Positions 22,566 through 30,310 of a stretch of DNA of 40,303 nucleotides are shown piece by piece. Position 1 is the stretch's first letter; the number at the start of each line of letters is the position of its first letter. The position numbers and the translations under genes are program-made. The stretch comes from Bacteroidota bacterium (lineage in GTDB: Bacteria; Bacteroidota; Bacteroidia; Bacteroidales; F082), in contig JAHIUX010000046.1 of NCBI GenBank assembly GCA_018816765.1, forward strand, positions 1 through 40,303, read 5' to 3'. The notes under the pieces were generated by a model, which saw only the letters and a list, made by a program, of their open reading frames with translations, made no database searches and was not told the DNA's origin.

Positions 22566-24185
22566 ATGAAAAAAATTCACCTGCTGGGATTGGCGGTGCT
22601 TTCGGGGCTTTTGTTGAGCATTTCGTGGCCGGCCAATGGGTTCGTCCCCCTGATTTTTGTTGCTTTTGTTCCCTTGTTTTTCATTCAGGACAAGCTGGGC
22701 TCAGCACCTGAAAAAAAACGGGGAGGGGCGATCTTTGCCTATGCATATCTCACGTTTGTAATATGGAATGCATTGACAACCTGGTGGATATGGAACTCAA
22801 CCGGCATCGGTGCCGTTGCTGCCATCGGACTGAATTCCTTGTTTATGGCGACAGTGTTCTGGATGTTTCACCAAACAAAGCGAAAGCTTTACGACAACAA
22901 AAAAGGCTGGATGATCCTGGTGTTTTTCTGGCTGACCTGGGAGTATTTTCACCTCGACTGGGATTTGAGCTGGCCCTGGCTGAACCTCGGAAATGTGTTT
23001 GGCGCCAGGCATATGTGGATTCAATGGTATGAATACACCGGAACAGCCGGTGGCACAATCTGGGTGCTGGTGTCGAATATTGTGGTTTTCCATCTCGTTA
23101 AACTGTTGACAGGATGGCGGGCGAATCGCCGTAAAATCAGCATGATGCTGGCTGTGTTGGTTGTATTGTTGCTGGCCCCAATAGGCATTTCAGTCCTCAT
23201 TTACAACCGGGTGGTGGAAAGTGGCACCACGGCTGAAATCGTTGTTGTCCAACCCAATTTTGATCCCTATTCAGAGCAGTACGAGTTGCCGCCTGCACAA
23301 ATTATCGATCGTAACCTGAACCTGGCGCTGAGTGTAATGAACCGCAAATCGGATTTCATCGTAAGTCCTGAATCGGCCATACAGGAAGCCATATGGGAGG
23401 AGCGCATGGAACAATCGGAAGGCATTCGGCAGCTGAGGGGATTTCTGAAGGAACATCCTGAAATAACCCTGGTGATTGGGGCAAGCACCTTTAGCAATGT
23501 GCCTGCCGGCCTTGAAGATCACCCAGCTGTGCGCAAATATTCCAACTACAACGGATATTATTTTGCATACAACACCGCATTCTATCTGGATACAACAAAC
23601 CGCATCCAGCACTACCACAAATCAAAGCTCACTCCCGGGGTAGAGATGATGCCTTCGTGGAGTATCCTCAAGCCATTGCGCAACTTTGCCATTGATTTGG
23701 GCGGAACCGTTGGAACCCTTAAAGTGGATGATGAGCGGAAAGTATTTGTCCATAAAGATGGGGTGTTTAAGATAGCACCGGTCATATGTTACGAATCCAT
23801 TTATGGTGAGTTTGTTGCGAAATTTGTGCGCAACGGTGCCAATATGATCTTTGTGATCACCAACGACGGATGGTGGGGCGACAGCCCCGGACACAGGCAG
23901 CATTTCCTGTTTTCGGTGCTTCGGGCCATCGAAACACGCCGCAGTGTCGCCCGCTCGGCCAATACGGGTATTTCGGCTTTCATTGACCAACGTGGTGATG
24001 TGTTTCAGGAAACACCCTACTGGGAACAGGCAGTGATCAGGCAGCCCCTGACAACCAACGACCGCATCACGTTTTATGTGGAATACGGCGACTACCTCTC
24101 GCGCATTGCTTCCTTTGTGGCAGCCATCTTTTTCATCTATGGATTTACCCGGGGATTGTTGAAGAAACTGAAATCAGCTATTTAG
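22566..24185 (+). CDS. lnt: Apolipoprotein N-acyltransferase
   Basis: A 539-residue inner-membrane enzyme that adds the third acyl chain to lipoproteins. Several membrane helices fill residues 5-215, then a nitrilase-fold periplasmic domain carries the Glu-Lys-Cys triad: Glu269 in Ser-Pro-Glu-Ser, Lys352 in Tyr-His-Lys and Cys408 in Pro-Val-Ile-Cys-Tyr-Glu. A final membrane helix is near 510-530. The start at 22566 gives a clean Lys-Lys signal-anchor; the upstream in-frame ATG at 22524 overlaps the promoter candidate. dus begins 6 bases after its stop, so lnt heads a probable lnt-dus-kinase-regulator transcript. Confidence 0.94.
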   Translation: MKKIHLLGLAVLSGLLLSISWPANGFVPLIFVAFVPLFFIQDKLGSAPEKKRGGAIFAYAYLTFVIWNALTTWWIWNSTGIGAVAAIGLNSLFMATVFWMFHQTKRKLYDNKKGWMILVFFWLTWEYFHLDWDLSWPWLNLGNVFGARHMWIQWYEYTGTAGGTIWVLVSNIVVFHLVKLLTGWRANRRKISMMLAVLVVLLLAPIGISVLIYNRVVESGTTAEIVVVQPNFDPYSEQYELPPAQIIDRNLNLALSVMNRKSDFIVSPESAIQEAIWEERMEQSEGIRQLRGFLKEHPEITLVIGASTFSNVPAGLEDHPAVRKYSNYNGYYFAYNTAFYLDTTNRIQHYHKSKLTPGVEMMPSWSILKPLRNFAIDLGGTVGTLKVDDERKVFVHKDGVFKIAPVICYESIYGEFVAKFVRNGANMIFVITNDGWWGDSPGHRQHFLFSVLRAIETRRSVARSANTGISAFIDQRGDVFQETPYWEQAVIRQPLTTNDRITFYVEYGDYLSRIASFVAAIFFIYGFTRGLLKKLKSAI

Positions 24186-24191
24186 TGCACC

Positions 24192-25229
24192 ATGGCTGAT
24201 CATTATGCACAAATGTCAGCGCCTGAGTTATACCTTGGACCTTTTCAGGGCATAACCGATGTGCATTTCAGGAATGCGTTCATGGCGTATTTCGGGGGCA
24301 TCGACAAGTTGTTTACACCCTTTTTCACCGGCATCGACACCGACAACAGCAAAAGCTTGCGGACACCTGAAATTGATCCAGGTAAAAACGATGTTGCGCG
24401 CACTATCCCACAGATTTTGAGCCGCGATGCTGCTGAACTGATCCGCTTCGCCGAACAATGCCAGCAAAAGGGTTATGAAGAAATAAACTGGAACCTTGGC
24501 TGTCCTTTCAAGCGTGTTGCCAACAAAAAACGTGGCTCCGGTCTCTTGCCTTTTCCTGTGTTGATCGAAGAAATTCTGGAAGCCTATTTTGCCGCAGCTC
24601 CTGCAAGGCTCAGCATCAAATGCCGGCTTGGCTATGCCGATCCCAACGAGATTCACCAGTTGATCCCAGTGTTTAACCGCTTTCCGCTCAGCGAACTGAT
24701 TGTCCATGCGCGCACCGGAAAACAACTTTACAAAGGCCAGGTGTGCCGCCCCTGTTTTGAAGCCATCATCCCTGAGGTAAGGCACAGGCTGGTGTACAAT
24801 GGCGACATTTTCACCAGCAGGGGATTTTTGTCTGACAGAGAACAATTTGTCGGAATCAATCACTTTATGCTGGGACGCGGCCTGCTCTCCGATCCGTTTT
24901 TAGCCGCCGACCTCAAGGGAATCAACAATAGGGAAATGCAGGACCGGAAAAGGCATTTGCATGCATTTTTGATTGATTTGTTTGATGCACGGCGCGAAAC
25001 CCTTAAAACAGGCCCGGTGACCATGGGCAAGGTTAAAGAACTGTGGACCTACCTCATATGGTCTTTCGATAAGCCACAGGCGGTATGGCGCCGGATAAGG
25101 GAAATTAAAACGGAACAGGAATACAAACAGGCATTAACGAGTATATTTGCTGAGTTTGATTGGACCGGCCAAGGCTATGCAAAATATTTGCTCAGTAAAA
25201 CTGAAGCATCAACAAACGATGTAAATTGA
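24192..25229 (+). CDS. tRNA-dihydrouridine synthase family protein
   Basis: A 345-residue FMN-dependent Dus enzyme that reduces uridine to dihydrouridine in tRNA. The TIM barrel begins Leu-Gly-Pro-Phe-Gln-Gly-Ile-Thr-Asp. The catalytic segment is Asn-Trp-Asn-Leu-Gly-Cys-Pro (Cys near residue 102), followed by Gly-Ser-Gly-Leu-Leu, and the phosphate-binding elements Lys-Cys-Arg-Leu-Gly and Val-His-Ala-Arg-Thr are visible. The subfamily cannot be fixed by eye. It lies 6 bases after lnt and 36 bases before the histidine kinase, which suggests one transcript, though its function is not obviously related to either. Confidence 0.9.
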   Translation: MADHYAQMSAPELYLGPFQGITDVHFRNAFMAYFGGIDKLFTPFFTGIDTDNSKSLRTPEIDPGKNDVARTIPQILSRDAAELIRFAEQCQQKGYEEINWNLGCPFKRVANKKRGSGLLPFPVLIEEILEAYFAAAPARLSIKCRLGYADPNEIHQLIPVFNRFPLSELIVHARTGKQLYKGQVCRPCFEAIIPEVRHRLVYNGDIFTSRGFLSDREQFVGINHFMLGRGLLSDPFLAADLKGINNREMQDRKRHLHAFLIDLFDARRETLKTGPVTMGKVKELWTYLIWSFDKPQAVWRRIREIKTEQEYKQALTSIFAEFDWTGQGYAKYLLSKTEASTNDVN

Positions 25230-25265
25230 TCAGGTAATTGTGTACTTTTAACCCAATATTGTGTT

Positions 25266-26762
25266 ATGCAACGACCGAGGTTTAAATTCCACATCAGCTA
25301 CCAGATGATTGTTGGGGCACTGGTGACTATTGCCATGATACTCGCCGGTGGTTACCTGATCATTTCCTATATCTATCAGATTCAGGATGAAACAAATGTG
25401 TATATCCAGCACAATGTCGAAAGCGCCAAAACCGCTCAGGAGCTGAAGCTTTCGCTTTACAACATCCGTGCTGCCTCACTCACTTACCTTTTCGACAGAA
25501 GCCCCGAACGCATTGCCGCACTGCAACAGGAACAAACAGAGTTCATCGTTTTGCTTGACAAGGCCCGCGAAGCCACCAACACCACCGAAGAAAACAACCT
25601 GATTCAGCAAATATCGGCCTTGTTTTCAAATTACCAGCAAACCCTGAAAAACGCACTTGAGCTGCACCGCCAGGGGAGGATTTCGCAACCCAACAAGCTC
25701 ATTGTGCATGCAAGCCAGGACCTGATCAACACCATTGAGGAAAAAACAAACCTGTTCATTGCATCTAAGGAAAGTGCACAGATGGCCTACGAAAAAAGCA
25801 TCCGGAAAAATGACGACATCATCCGCACGGCGATTTTCACCCTGGGCATTGGTGGTATTTTCATGGGGCTCATCCTCGGCTGGCTCATTGCCAGGCTGAT
25901 CCTTAATCCGATCTATAAACTGGTGTTGAAGGTGCGTGATGCTGCAGGCAGCGAAGTGGTCGAGCACATCAGAATGACGCCCGGGAAAGAGCTTGAAGAA
26001 CTCGATCTGCACATCAACAGGCTCATTGGCCGCATCAACAAAGCCAACGAAGACCTGAAGCGCAACCGCGAACTGCTCGAAAAAACAAGCAAGCTGGCGG
26101 CTGTGGGAAAAATCGCTCCTGTAATTGCGCATGAAATCCGTAACCCGCTCACTGCCATCAAAATGCTCATCTACTCTATGATGCAGGAACCTGGTGTAAG
26201 TGAAGAAAAAGAAGTTGATTACAAGATTATAGCGCAGGAAATCAACCGCGTGGAAGGATTCCTGCAGAATTTCCTGAAATACGCCAGGCCCACAAAACCA
26301 CAGATACAGCAAATCGATATTGTGCACGTTATCCGCGAAACCATGCACCTCATGCAGCCCAAAATTGTGCAAAACAACATCACACTGACTGAGCAATACG
26401 AAAAAGAGAGCCTGCAACTGCTGGCCGACCCCGATATGATCAGGCAGGTGCTAATGAACCTGGTGTTGAACGCCCTCGAAGCCATGGGAATAGAAGGTCA
26501 GTTAGTTGTGGCCACCAGGGTCAGTGAAAACAAAGAAAATGGCAATGTGTTCGAAATCAGCCTCAGTGATACCGGTTCGGGCATACCCGACGATATCAGG
26601 GACTCGCTGTTCGATCCCTTTGTGAAGGGGAAAGACCAGGGTGTGGGACTTGGCCTGTCGATATCGCAGCGCATTGCCGAATTGCATCAGGGATGGATAA
26701 GTGCTGAAAATAATGCAGGCAAAGGTTCAGTGTTCACCATTCATTTACCCATAAAGAGCTGA
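25266..26762 (+). CDS. Membrane sensor histidine kinase (NtrB/NtrY-like output)
   Basis: A 498-residue sensor. Membrane helices at about 15-37 and 188-210 enclose a roughly 150-residue all-helical periplasmic domain of four-helix-bundle (4HB_MCP/CHASE3) type. A HAMP-like linker follows (about 211-262). The dimerisation/phosphoacceptor helix has His289 in Ile-Ala-His-Glu-Ile-Arg-Asn-Pro-Leu-Thr-Ala, and the ATPase domain has N-box Asn-Leu-Val-Leu-Asn-Ala-Leu-Glu, G1 Asp-Thr-Gly-Ser-Gly-Ile-Pro and G2 Gly-Val-Gly-Leu-Gly-Leu-Ser. All catalytic residues are present. The His-Glu-Ile-Arg-Asn-Pro H-box is the type that pairs with NtrC-family regulators, and such a regulator starts 6 bases downstream. 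The ligand or stress it senses is unknown; the envelope setting suggests a periplasmic signal. Confidence 0.93.
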   Translation: MQRPRFKFHISYQMIVGALVTIAMILAGGYLIISYIYQIQDETNVYIQHNVESAKTAQELKLSLYNIRAASLTYLFDRSPERIAALQQEQTEFIVLLDKAREATNTTEENNLIQQISALFSNYQQTLKNALELHRQGRISQPNKLIVHASQDLINTIEEKTNLFIASKESAQMAYEKSIRKNDDIIRTAIFTLGIGGIFMGLILGWLIARLILNPIYKLVLKVRDAAGSEVVEHIRMTPGKELEELDLHINRLIGRINKANEDLKRNRELLEKTSKLAAVGKIAPVIAHEIRNPLTAIKMLIYSMMQEPGVSEEKEVDYKIIAQEINRVEGFLQNFLKYARPTKPQIQQIDIVHVIRETMHLMQPKIVQNNITLTEQYEKESLQLLADPDMIRQVLMNLVLNALEAMGIEGQLVVATRVSENKENGNVFEISLSDTGSGIPDDIRDSLFDPFVKGKDQGVGLGLSISQRIAELHQGWISAENNAGKGSVFTIHLPIKS

Positions 26763-26768
26763 TGTGCC

Positions 26769-28175
26769 ATGAAAAGAATACTGATCGTTGATGACGAGGA
26801 AAATGTACGGTATTCGTTCAAGAAGTTTTTTAAGGCTTCAGGTTACGAAATCAGTGAAGCTGTCAATGGCCTCGATGCCATTTCTGCCATAAACAGGCAC
26901 CAGCCTGACCTGGTGCTGATGGATATTGAAATGCCGGGACTGAACGGCATCGAAGCCATACAGCGCATCAAACAATCACATCCTGACTTGCCGGTAGTGA
27001 TCATTACGGCCTTTGGCACCACCGAAAGGGTGATTGCTGCCATGAAATACGGTGCGTTTGAGTACCTCGAGAAACCCTTTGATGTGGAGCGACTGAGGGC
27101 AGTTGTGGCAGAAGCTCTCGAGATGAAACGCCTATCGCGCGAAGATAAGCGGCTCGAAATTCATCCTGCTGAGATGAACGAAGAGCAGATCATCGGCAAC
27201 AGCTCTGCCATCAAGGAAGTGTTTAAAATGATCGGCAGGGTTGCTGCCAGCGATGTGAGTGTACTGCTGAGTGGCGAAAGCGGTACCGGCAAAGAACTTA
27301 TTGCCAGGGCAATACACCGTTTTAGTGATAGATCAAAAACACCCTTTGTAGCCATAAACTGTGCGGCCTTGCCCGACACCTTGCTCGAAAGCGAGCTGTT
27401 TGGGTTCGAAAAAGGTTCGTTCACCAATGCCACCCAATCGAAGGAAGGAAAATTTGAGGTAGCCCATAATGGCACCCTTTTTCTTGATGAGGTGGCCGAC
27501 ATGAGCCTGTCGTTGCAGGCAAAATTACTCAGGGTCATCCAGGATGGTACTTTTGAGCGTTTGGGCAGCAACAAAACCATCAAGGTCAATGTGCGGTTTA
27601 TTTCGGCCACCAACAAGAACCTCGAAAACGCCATCACCGACAAATCGTTCAGGGAAGACCTTTACTACAGGCTAAAGGTGGTCACCATCACCTTACCGCC
27701 TTTGCGGGTTAGGCTGGAGGATATTCCGCTGCTCACCAACTATTTTCTATCGCGTCAGTGCATGCTGATGAAGAAACCGTTGGTTACCGTGCCGCCGGAA
27801 ACCCTCGAGGCCCTGATGAAACATCACTGGCCGGGCAATGTGCGTGAGCTCGAGAACCTCCTCAAACGTGCCTTGCTACTGAGCAAGGGCAATGTAATTT
27901 CGCCCGACCTGGTGAAGTCAGAGATTGTCGAAACGGCGGCTGTTGACCACACCGAGCCCAAGGCTTTCGTGCAGGCTTACCTGCCAGCCGAACTGGGGAA
28001 TTATGAAGGCGAGTTGTATCACCATGTCATCGACCAGGTGGAAAAGGAACTCATCACGGTGGCCCTGAGCTTTACCAGGGGAAATCAGCTGAAGACATCA
28101 CGTTTGCTTGGCATTTCCCGGGCCATGCTGAATGATCGCATGGCCAAATATGGGCTGGGGTCGCCTGGTAAGTAG
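26769..28175 (+). CDS. NtrC-family sigma-54-dependent response regulator
   Basis: A 468-residue transcription activator with a receiver domain at 1-120 (phosphoacceptor Asp52, acidic Asp8-Asp9, Lys102). The AAA+ domain (about 140-380) has Walker A Gly169-Glu-Ser-Gly-Thr-Gly-Lys175, Walker B Leu-Phe-Leu-Asp-Glu at 237-241 and the arginine-finger region Arg-Glu-Asp-Leu-Tyr-Tyr-Arg-Leu (295-302). A Fis-type helix-turn-helix is at about 437-462 (Thr-Ser-Arg-Leu-Leu-Gly-Ile-Ser-Arg). The sigma-54 contact loop reads Gly-Ser-Phe-Thr-Asn-Ala (216-221) instead of the canonical Gly-Ala-Phe-Thr-Gly-Ala. The core Phe-Thr is kept, so function is likely but not certain. It is paired with the upstream kinase; the repeat and sigma-54-like promoter just downstream are its probable target. 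Confidence 0.95.
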   Translation: MKRILIVDDEENVRYSFKKFFKASGYEISEAVNGLDAISAINRHQPDLVLMDIEMPGLNGIEAIQRIKQSHPDLPVVIITAFGTTERVIAAMKYGAFEYLEKPFDVERLRAVVAEALEMKRLSREDKRLEIHPAEMNEEQIIGNSSAIKEVFKMIGRVAASDVSVLLSGESGTGKELIARAIHRFSDRSKTPFVAINCAALPDTLLESELFGFEKGSFTNATQSKEGKFEVAHNGTLFLDEVADMSLSLQAKLLRVIQDGTFERLGSNKTIKVNVRFISATNKNLENAITDKSFREDLYYRLKVVTITLPPLRVRLEDIPLLTNYFLSRQCMLMKKPLVTVPPETLEALMKHHWPGNVRELENLLKRALLLSKGNVISPDLVKSEIVETAAVDHTEPKAFVQAYLPAELGNYEGELYHHVIDQVEKELITVALSFTRGNQLKTSRLLGISRAMLNDRMAKYGLGSPGK

Positions 28176-28199
28176 ATTTTCAGTCAGTGGGCTTGTATT

Positions 28200-28239
28200 A
28201 ATTTCCTACACATTGTATTTTTTTCATACAATTTCCTAC
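28200..28239. promoter_or_regulatory. Candidate enhancer (UAS): 10-bp direct repeat at 30-bp period enclosing an inverted repeat
   Basis: AATTTCCTAC occurs at 28200-28209 and again at 28230-28239, exactly 30 bp (about three helical turns) apart. Between and overlapping them are ATTGTAT (28212-28218) and ATACAAT (28226-28232), a perfect 7-bp dyad with a 7-base spacer. The dyad centre lies about 95 bp before the sigma-54-like -24 box, a normal distance for NtrC-type activator sites. The dyad could alternatively act as a weak A/T-rich terminator of the regulator gene, but it has no G/C in the stem beyond one pair. Confidence 0.55.
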
Positions 28240-28316
28240 CGTAAACAGAAGCTGCTTTTCATGTGATCAGAGTGTAAATATCAGTATATCAATTATATAA
28301 AAATTATTTCTTAGTT

Positions 28317-28331
28317 TGGCACGAATATTGA
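28317..28331 (+). promoter_or_regulatory. Sigma-54-type -24/-12 promoter upstream of the lipoprotein gene
   Basis: TGGCACG (28317-28323) is an exact -24 element, followed after AATA by TTG (28328-28330) in the -12 position; the only departure from TGGCACG-N4-TTGC is A instead of C at 28331. The GG to G spacing is the invariant one. Transcription would start near 28343, leaving a leader of about 70 bases before the ATG at 28413. TTAGTTTG (28311-28318) overlaps it and is one mismatch from a housekeeping -7 element, so dual control is possible. Confidence 0.6.
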
Positions 28332-28412
28332 CATTAAGGGACGACCGTTAAAAGATACACATCGGAAAAGCGGCACAAAATTTAAAAATCATAAACTTAA
28401 AAAATTAAAGAA

Positions 28413-29015
28413 ATGAAAAGAAACCTGTTGATGACCCTTGCAGCCATGTTTGCTATGGCAATTGTATTTACCAGCTGCGCAAAACTTCCTGAAGTTGAAA
28501 TTACCAACGCAAAGGCAGCTGTTGAAGCTACCAAAGCAACTGAAGCTGATCGTTATGTACCTGCTGAATACAGGGCTTTGCAAGATTCATTGAATGTTGC
28601 CATGACAGAAATTGAAAATCAGAAATCGAAGTTCGCTTTGTTGAGAAGCTACAAAAAAGCCAACGCTATGCTTGCCAACGTAATGACTTTATCAAATACC
28701 GTTAAAGAAAACGCCGGCATCCGCAAAGAAGAAGTAAAAAACCAGGCACAACAGAGCCTTGCTGAAGCAACCACATTGGTTACTGAAGTTAAGGACCTGA
28801 TCACCAAAGCCCCTAAAGGAAAAGAAGGTAAAGAAGCCCTCGAAGCTATTCAAAGCGACCTCGCTCTCGTTGAAGCTTCATTGGCCGAAGTATCAACCCT
28901 GATCAACAATGGTGACTACCTCACAGCTGTTGACAAAGTAAAAGCCGCTAACGAAAAAGCAGCTTCTTTGAAAGCAGAATTGGAAGAAGCAATTGCAAAA
29001 AAAGGCAAACGCTAA
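28413..29015 (+). CDS. Helical lipoprotein (DUF4398-like), predicted sigma-54 target
   Basis: A 200-residue lipoprotein with the lipobox Val-Phe-Thr-Ser-Cys (lipidated Cys22). The mature part is almost entirely Ala/Glu/Lys-rich helix with two repeats of a pattern in which helices are punctuated by Tyr-Val-Pro (48-50) and Gly-Asp-Tyr (167-169), resembling DUF4398 proteins, which are envelope lipoproteins of unknown function. Residues 35-87 align without gaps to residues 44-96 of the transpeptidase encoded next, sharing Tyr-Val-Pro, Glu66/75, Gln70/79 and Arg78/87. It may bind peptidoglycan or the transpeptidase, or be an abundant structural lipoprotein; the AAA-rich early codon choice and short leader suggest strong expression. 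It follows the candidate sigma-54 promoter by about 80 bases. Confidence 0.82.
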   Translation: MKRNLLMTLAAMFAMAIVFTSCAKLPEVEITNAKAAVEATKATEADRYVPAEYRALQDSLNVAMTEIENQKSKFALLRSYKKANAMLANVMTLSNTVKENAGIRKEEVKNQAQQSLAEATTLVTEVKDLITKAPKGKEGKEALEAIQSDLALVEASLAEVSTLINNGDYLTAVDKVKAANEKAASLKAELEEAIAKKGKR

Positions 29016-29049
29016 TCACGATTAAGCGGCCTGCCTGAGGATAAAAGGC

Positions 29050-29057
29050 TATTTTTG
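29050..29057 (+). promoter_or_regulatory. -7 element TATTTTTG between lipoprotein and transpeptidase genes
   Basis: TAnnTTTG match giving a start near 29064 and a leader of about 108 bases that includes the strong hairpin at 29108-29151. It would let the transpeptidase genes be expressed apart from the lipoprotein. Confidence 0.4.
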
Positions 29058-29107
29058 TACCTTTATTCAACGGGCCGGTCACAACAAGAAATAGCGTAAA
29101 TACGTTA

Positions 29108-29151
29108 ATTCAAAGACCCCGGTCATGCGATGCATCCCGGGGTCTTTGAAT
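29108..29151 (+). terminator. 15-bp perfect hairpin between lipoprotein and first transpeptidase gene
   Basis: ATTCAAAGACCCCGG (29108-29122) pairs perfectly with CCGGGGTCTTTGAAT (29137-29151) around a 14-base loop. The stem has a GC-rich core with A/T ends like a bidirectional terminator, but only TATTTG follows rather than a T-run. It may end most lipoprotein transcripts and let a fraction through, or act as a 5' stability or attenuation element for the next gene. Confidence 0.55.
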
Positions 29152-29171
29152 ATTTGAAACTTAAACTTTAT

Positions 29172-30287
29172 ATGCGAAAAAGCAGAAAACGACGCATCCT
29201 CTTTATCATTCTCGCAATACCTATCCTTGCCGTCTTTGTCTTCTCAATCCTGTTTCTTACGGCCGAGGATCCGCCAATTGCTTCTATCAATATGAGCCAG
29301 GCTGCCATCAGCCAGGCCAAAGAAGCTGAAGCAGCACAATATGTTCCGCGGCTTTTGGTCGCTGCCGAAACCGTCAACCAGATGGCCGTTGATGAGTGGA
29401 AATACCAGAATGAACTGATTTCATTCAACAGGGATTTCAGTAAAATGCGTGCATTGGCCCAGGAAGCCACTGAAAAGGCAAACTTCGCACGCGAGAGCGC
29501 AATCCATGTCAAAGACTCGCTGCAAACAAGCCTCACAGGACGCCTCGCAACGGTGAAGAACAAACTCGATCATTTCAATGTCAATTATGCGCACCTGCCC
29601 CTTCGAAGCACCACACGCCAGAATTTTACTTCGGCCAAACTCCGCTACACCGAGTCGAAAGAAGCTTTCAGCAGGGGCGCGTACAAAGATGTAGGACTTA
29701 ACCTTGATGTGGCCAGTAAGCTGATTTCGAAATCAGTATCGGAAGCCCATGCCTATCTTTCCGACTATTTCAGAGACCTTGGTAAATGGCAGCAATGGGC
29801 CGATGAAACCATTGGCTGGACCCGCCGAAACAATGGCTACGCCATCATCATCGACAAATTCGCCCACAAATGTTATGTGTATGCCGATGGCAGGGTAAAA
29901 AAAGAATTCAAGGCAGAACTTGGTCCTCACTGGATAGGCACCAAACAATACCGGGGCGACAAGGCAACACCCGAAGGACGCTATCACATCACTGCCAAGA
30001 AATCGAAAAAACAAACAAAATACTACAAAGCCTTGTTGATTAATTATCCGAATGATGAGGACAAGGCCAGGTATGAAAAAAACGTGAAAAACGGTAAAAT
30101 TCCCCGCAGGGGCATTGGAAACCTGATCGAAATTCATGGTGATGGTGGCAAAGGCATCAACTGGACCGATGGATGCGTTGCCCTTCATAATGATGATATT
30201 GATCGCTTGTATGAAATGGTAAGGGTAGGAACACCAGTGACCATTGTCGGATCCTTGCGCAGTTTAAAGGAAATCAACGGGTTTTAG
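29172..30287 (+). CDS. L,D-transpeptidase (YkuD) with N-terminal helical domain shared with the upstream lipoprotein
   Basis: A 371-residue membrane-anchored protein with a basic N-terminus and one membrane helix (about 9-29). Residues 40-195 form a helical domain with Tyr57-Val-Pro59 and Arg-Gly-Ala-Tyr (168-171) that matches the lipoprotein at 28413. A YkuD domain at about 220-360 has Ile-Glu-Ile-His322-Gly and Trp-Thr-Asp-Gly-Cys335-Val-Ala-Leu. The nucleophile Cys and first His are present, but the usual His before Gly-Cys is Asp, a known type of variation. YkuD enzymes form 3-3 cross-links or attach proteins to peptidoglycan. The ATG at 29172 is preferred over 29130, which lies inside the hairpin. 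Confidence 0.85.
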   Translation: MRKSRKRRILFIILAIPILAVFVFSILFLTAEDPPIASINMSQAAISQAKEAEAAQYVPRLLVAAETVNQMAVDEWKYQNELISFNRDFSKMRALAQEATEKANFARESAIHVKDSLQTSLTGRLATVKNKLDHFNVNYAHLPLRSTTRQNFTSAKLRYTESKEAFSRGAYKDVGLNLDVASKLISKSVSEAHAYLSDYFRDLGKWQQWADETIGWTRRNNGYAIIIDKFAHKCYVYADGRVKKEFKAELGPHWIGTKQYRGDKATPEGRYHITAKKSKKQTKYYKALLINYPNDEDKARYEKNVKNGKIPRRGIGNLIEIHGDGGKGINWTDGCVALHNDDIDRLYEMVRVGTPVTIVGSLRSLKEINGF

Positions 30288-30310
30288 TCAGACACAAATG
30301 AACCACGAAG

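Noticed and set aside
25626-26417. 263-residue open frame opposite the histidine kinase
   Set aside because: It is a frame shadow of a strongly coding gene and has no independent protein features; the same holds for the frame opposite RNase G at 19230-19868.
29130-29171. Upstream ATG for the first transpeptidase
   Set aside because: It lies inside the 15-bp hairpin; the ATG at 29172 gives the normal basic signal-anchor start.
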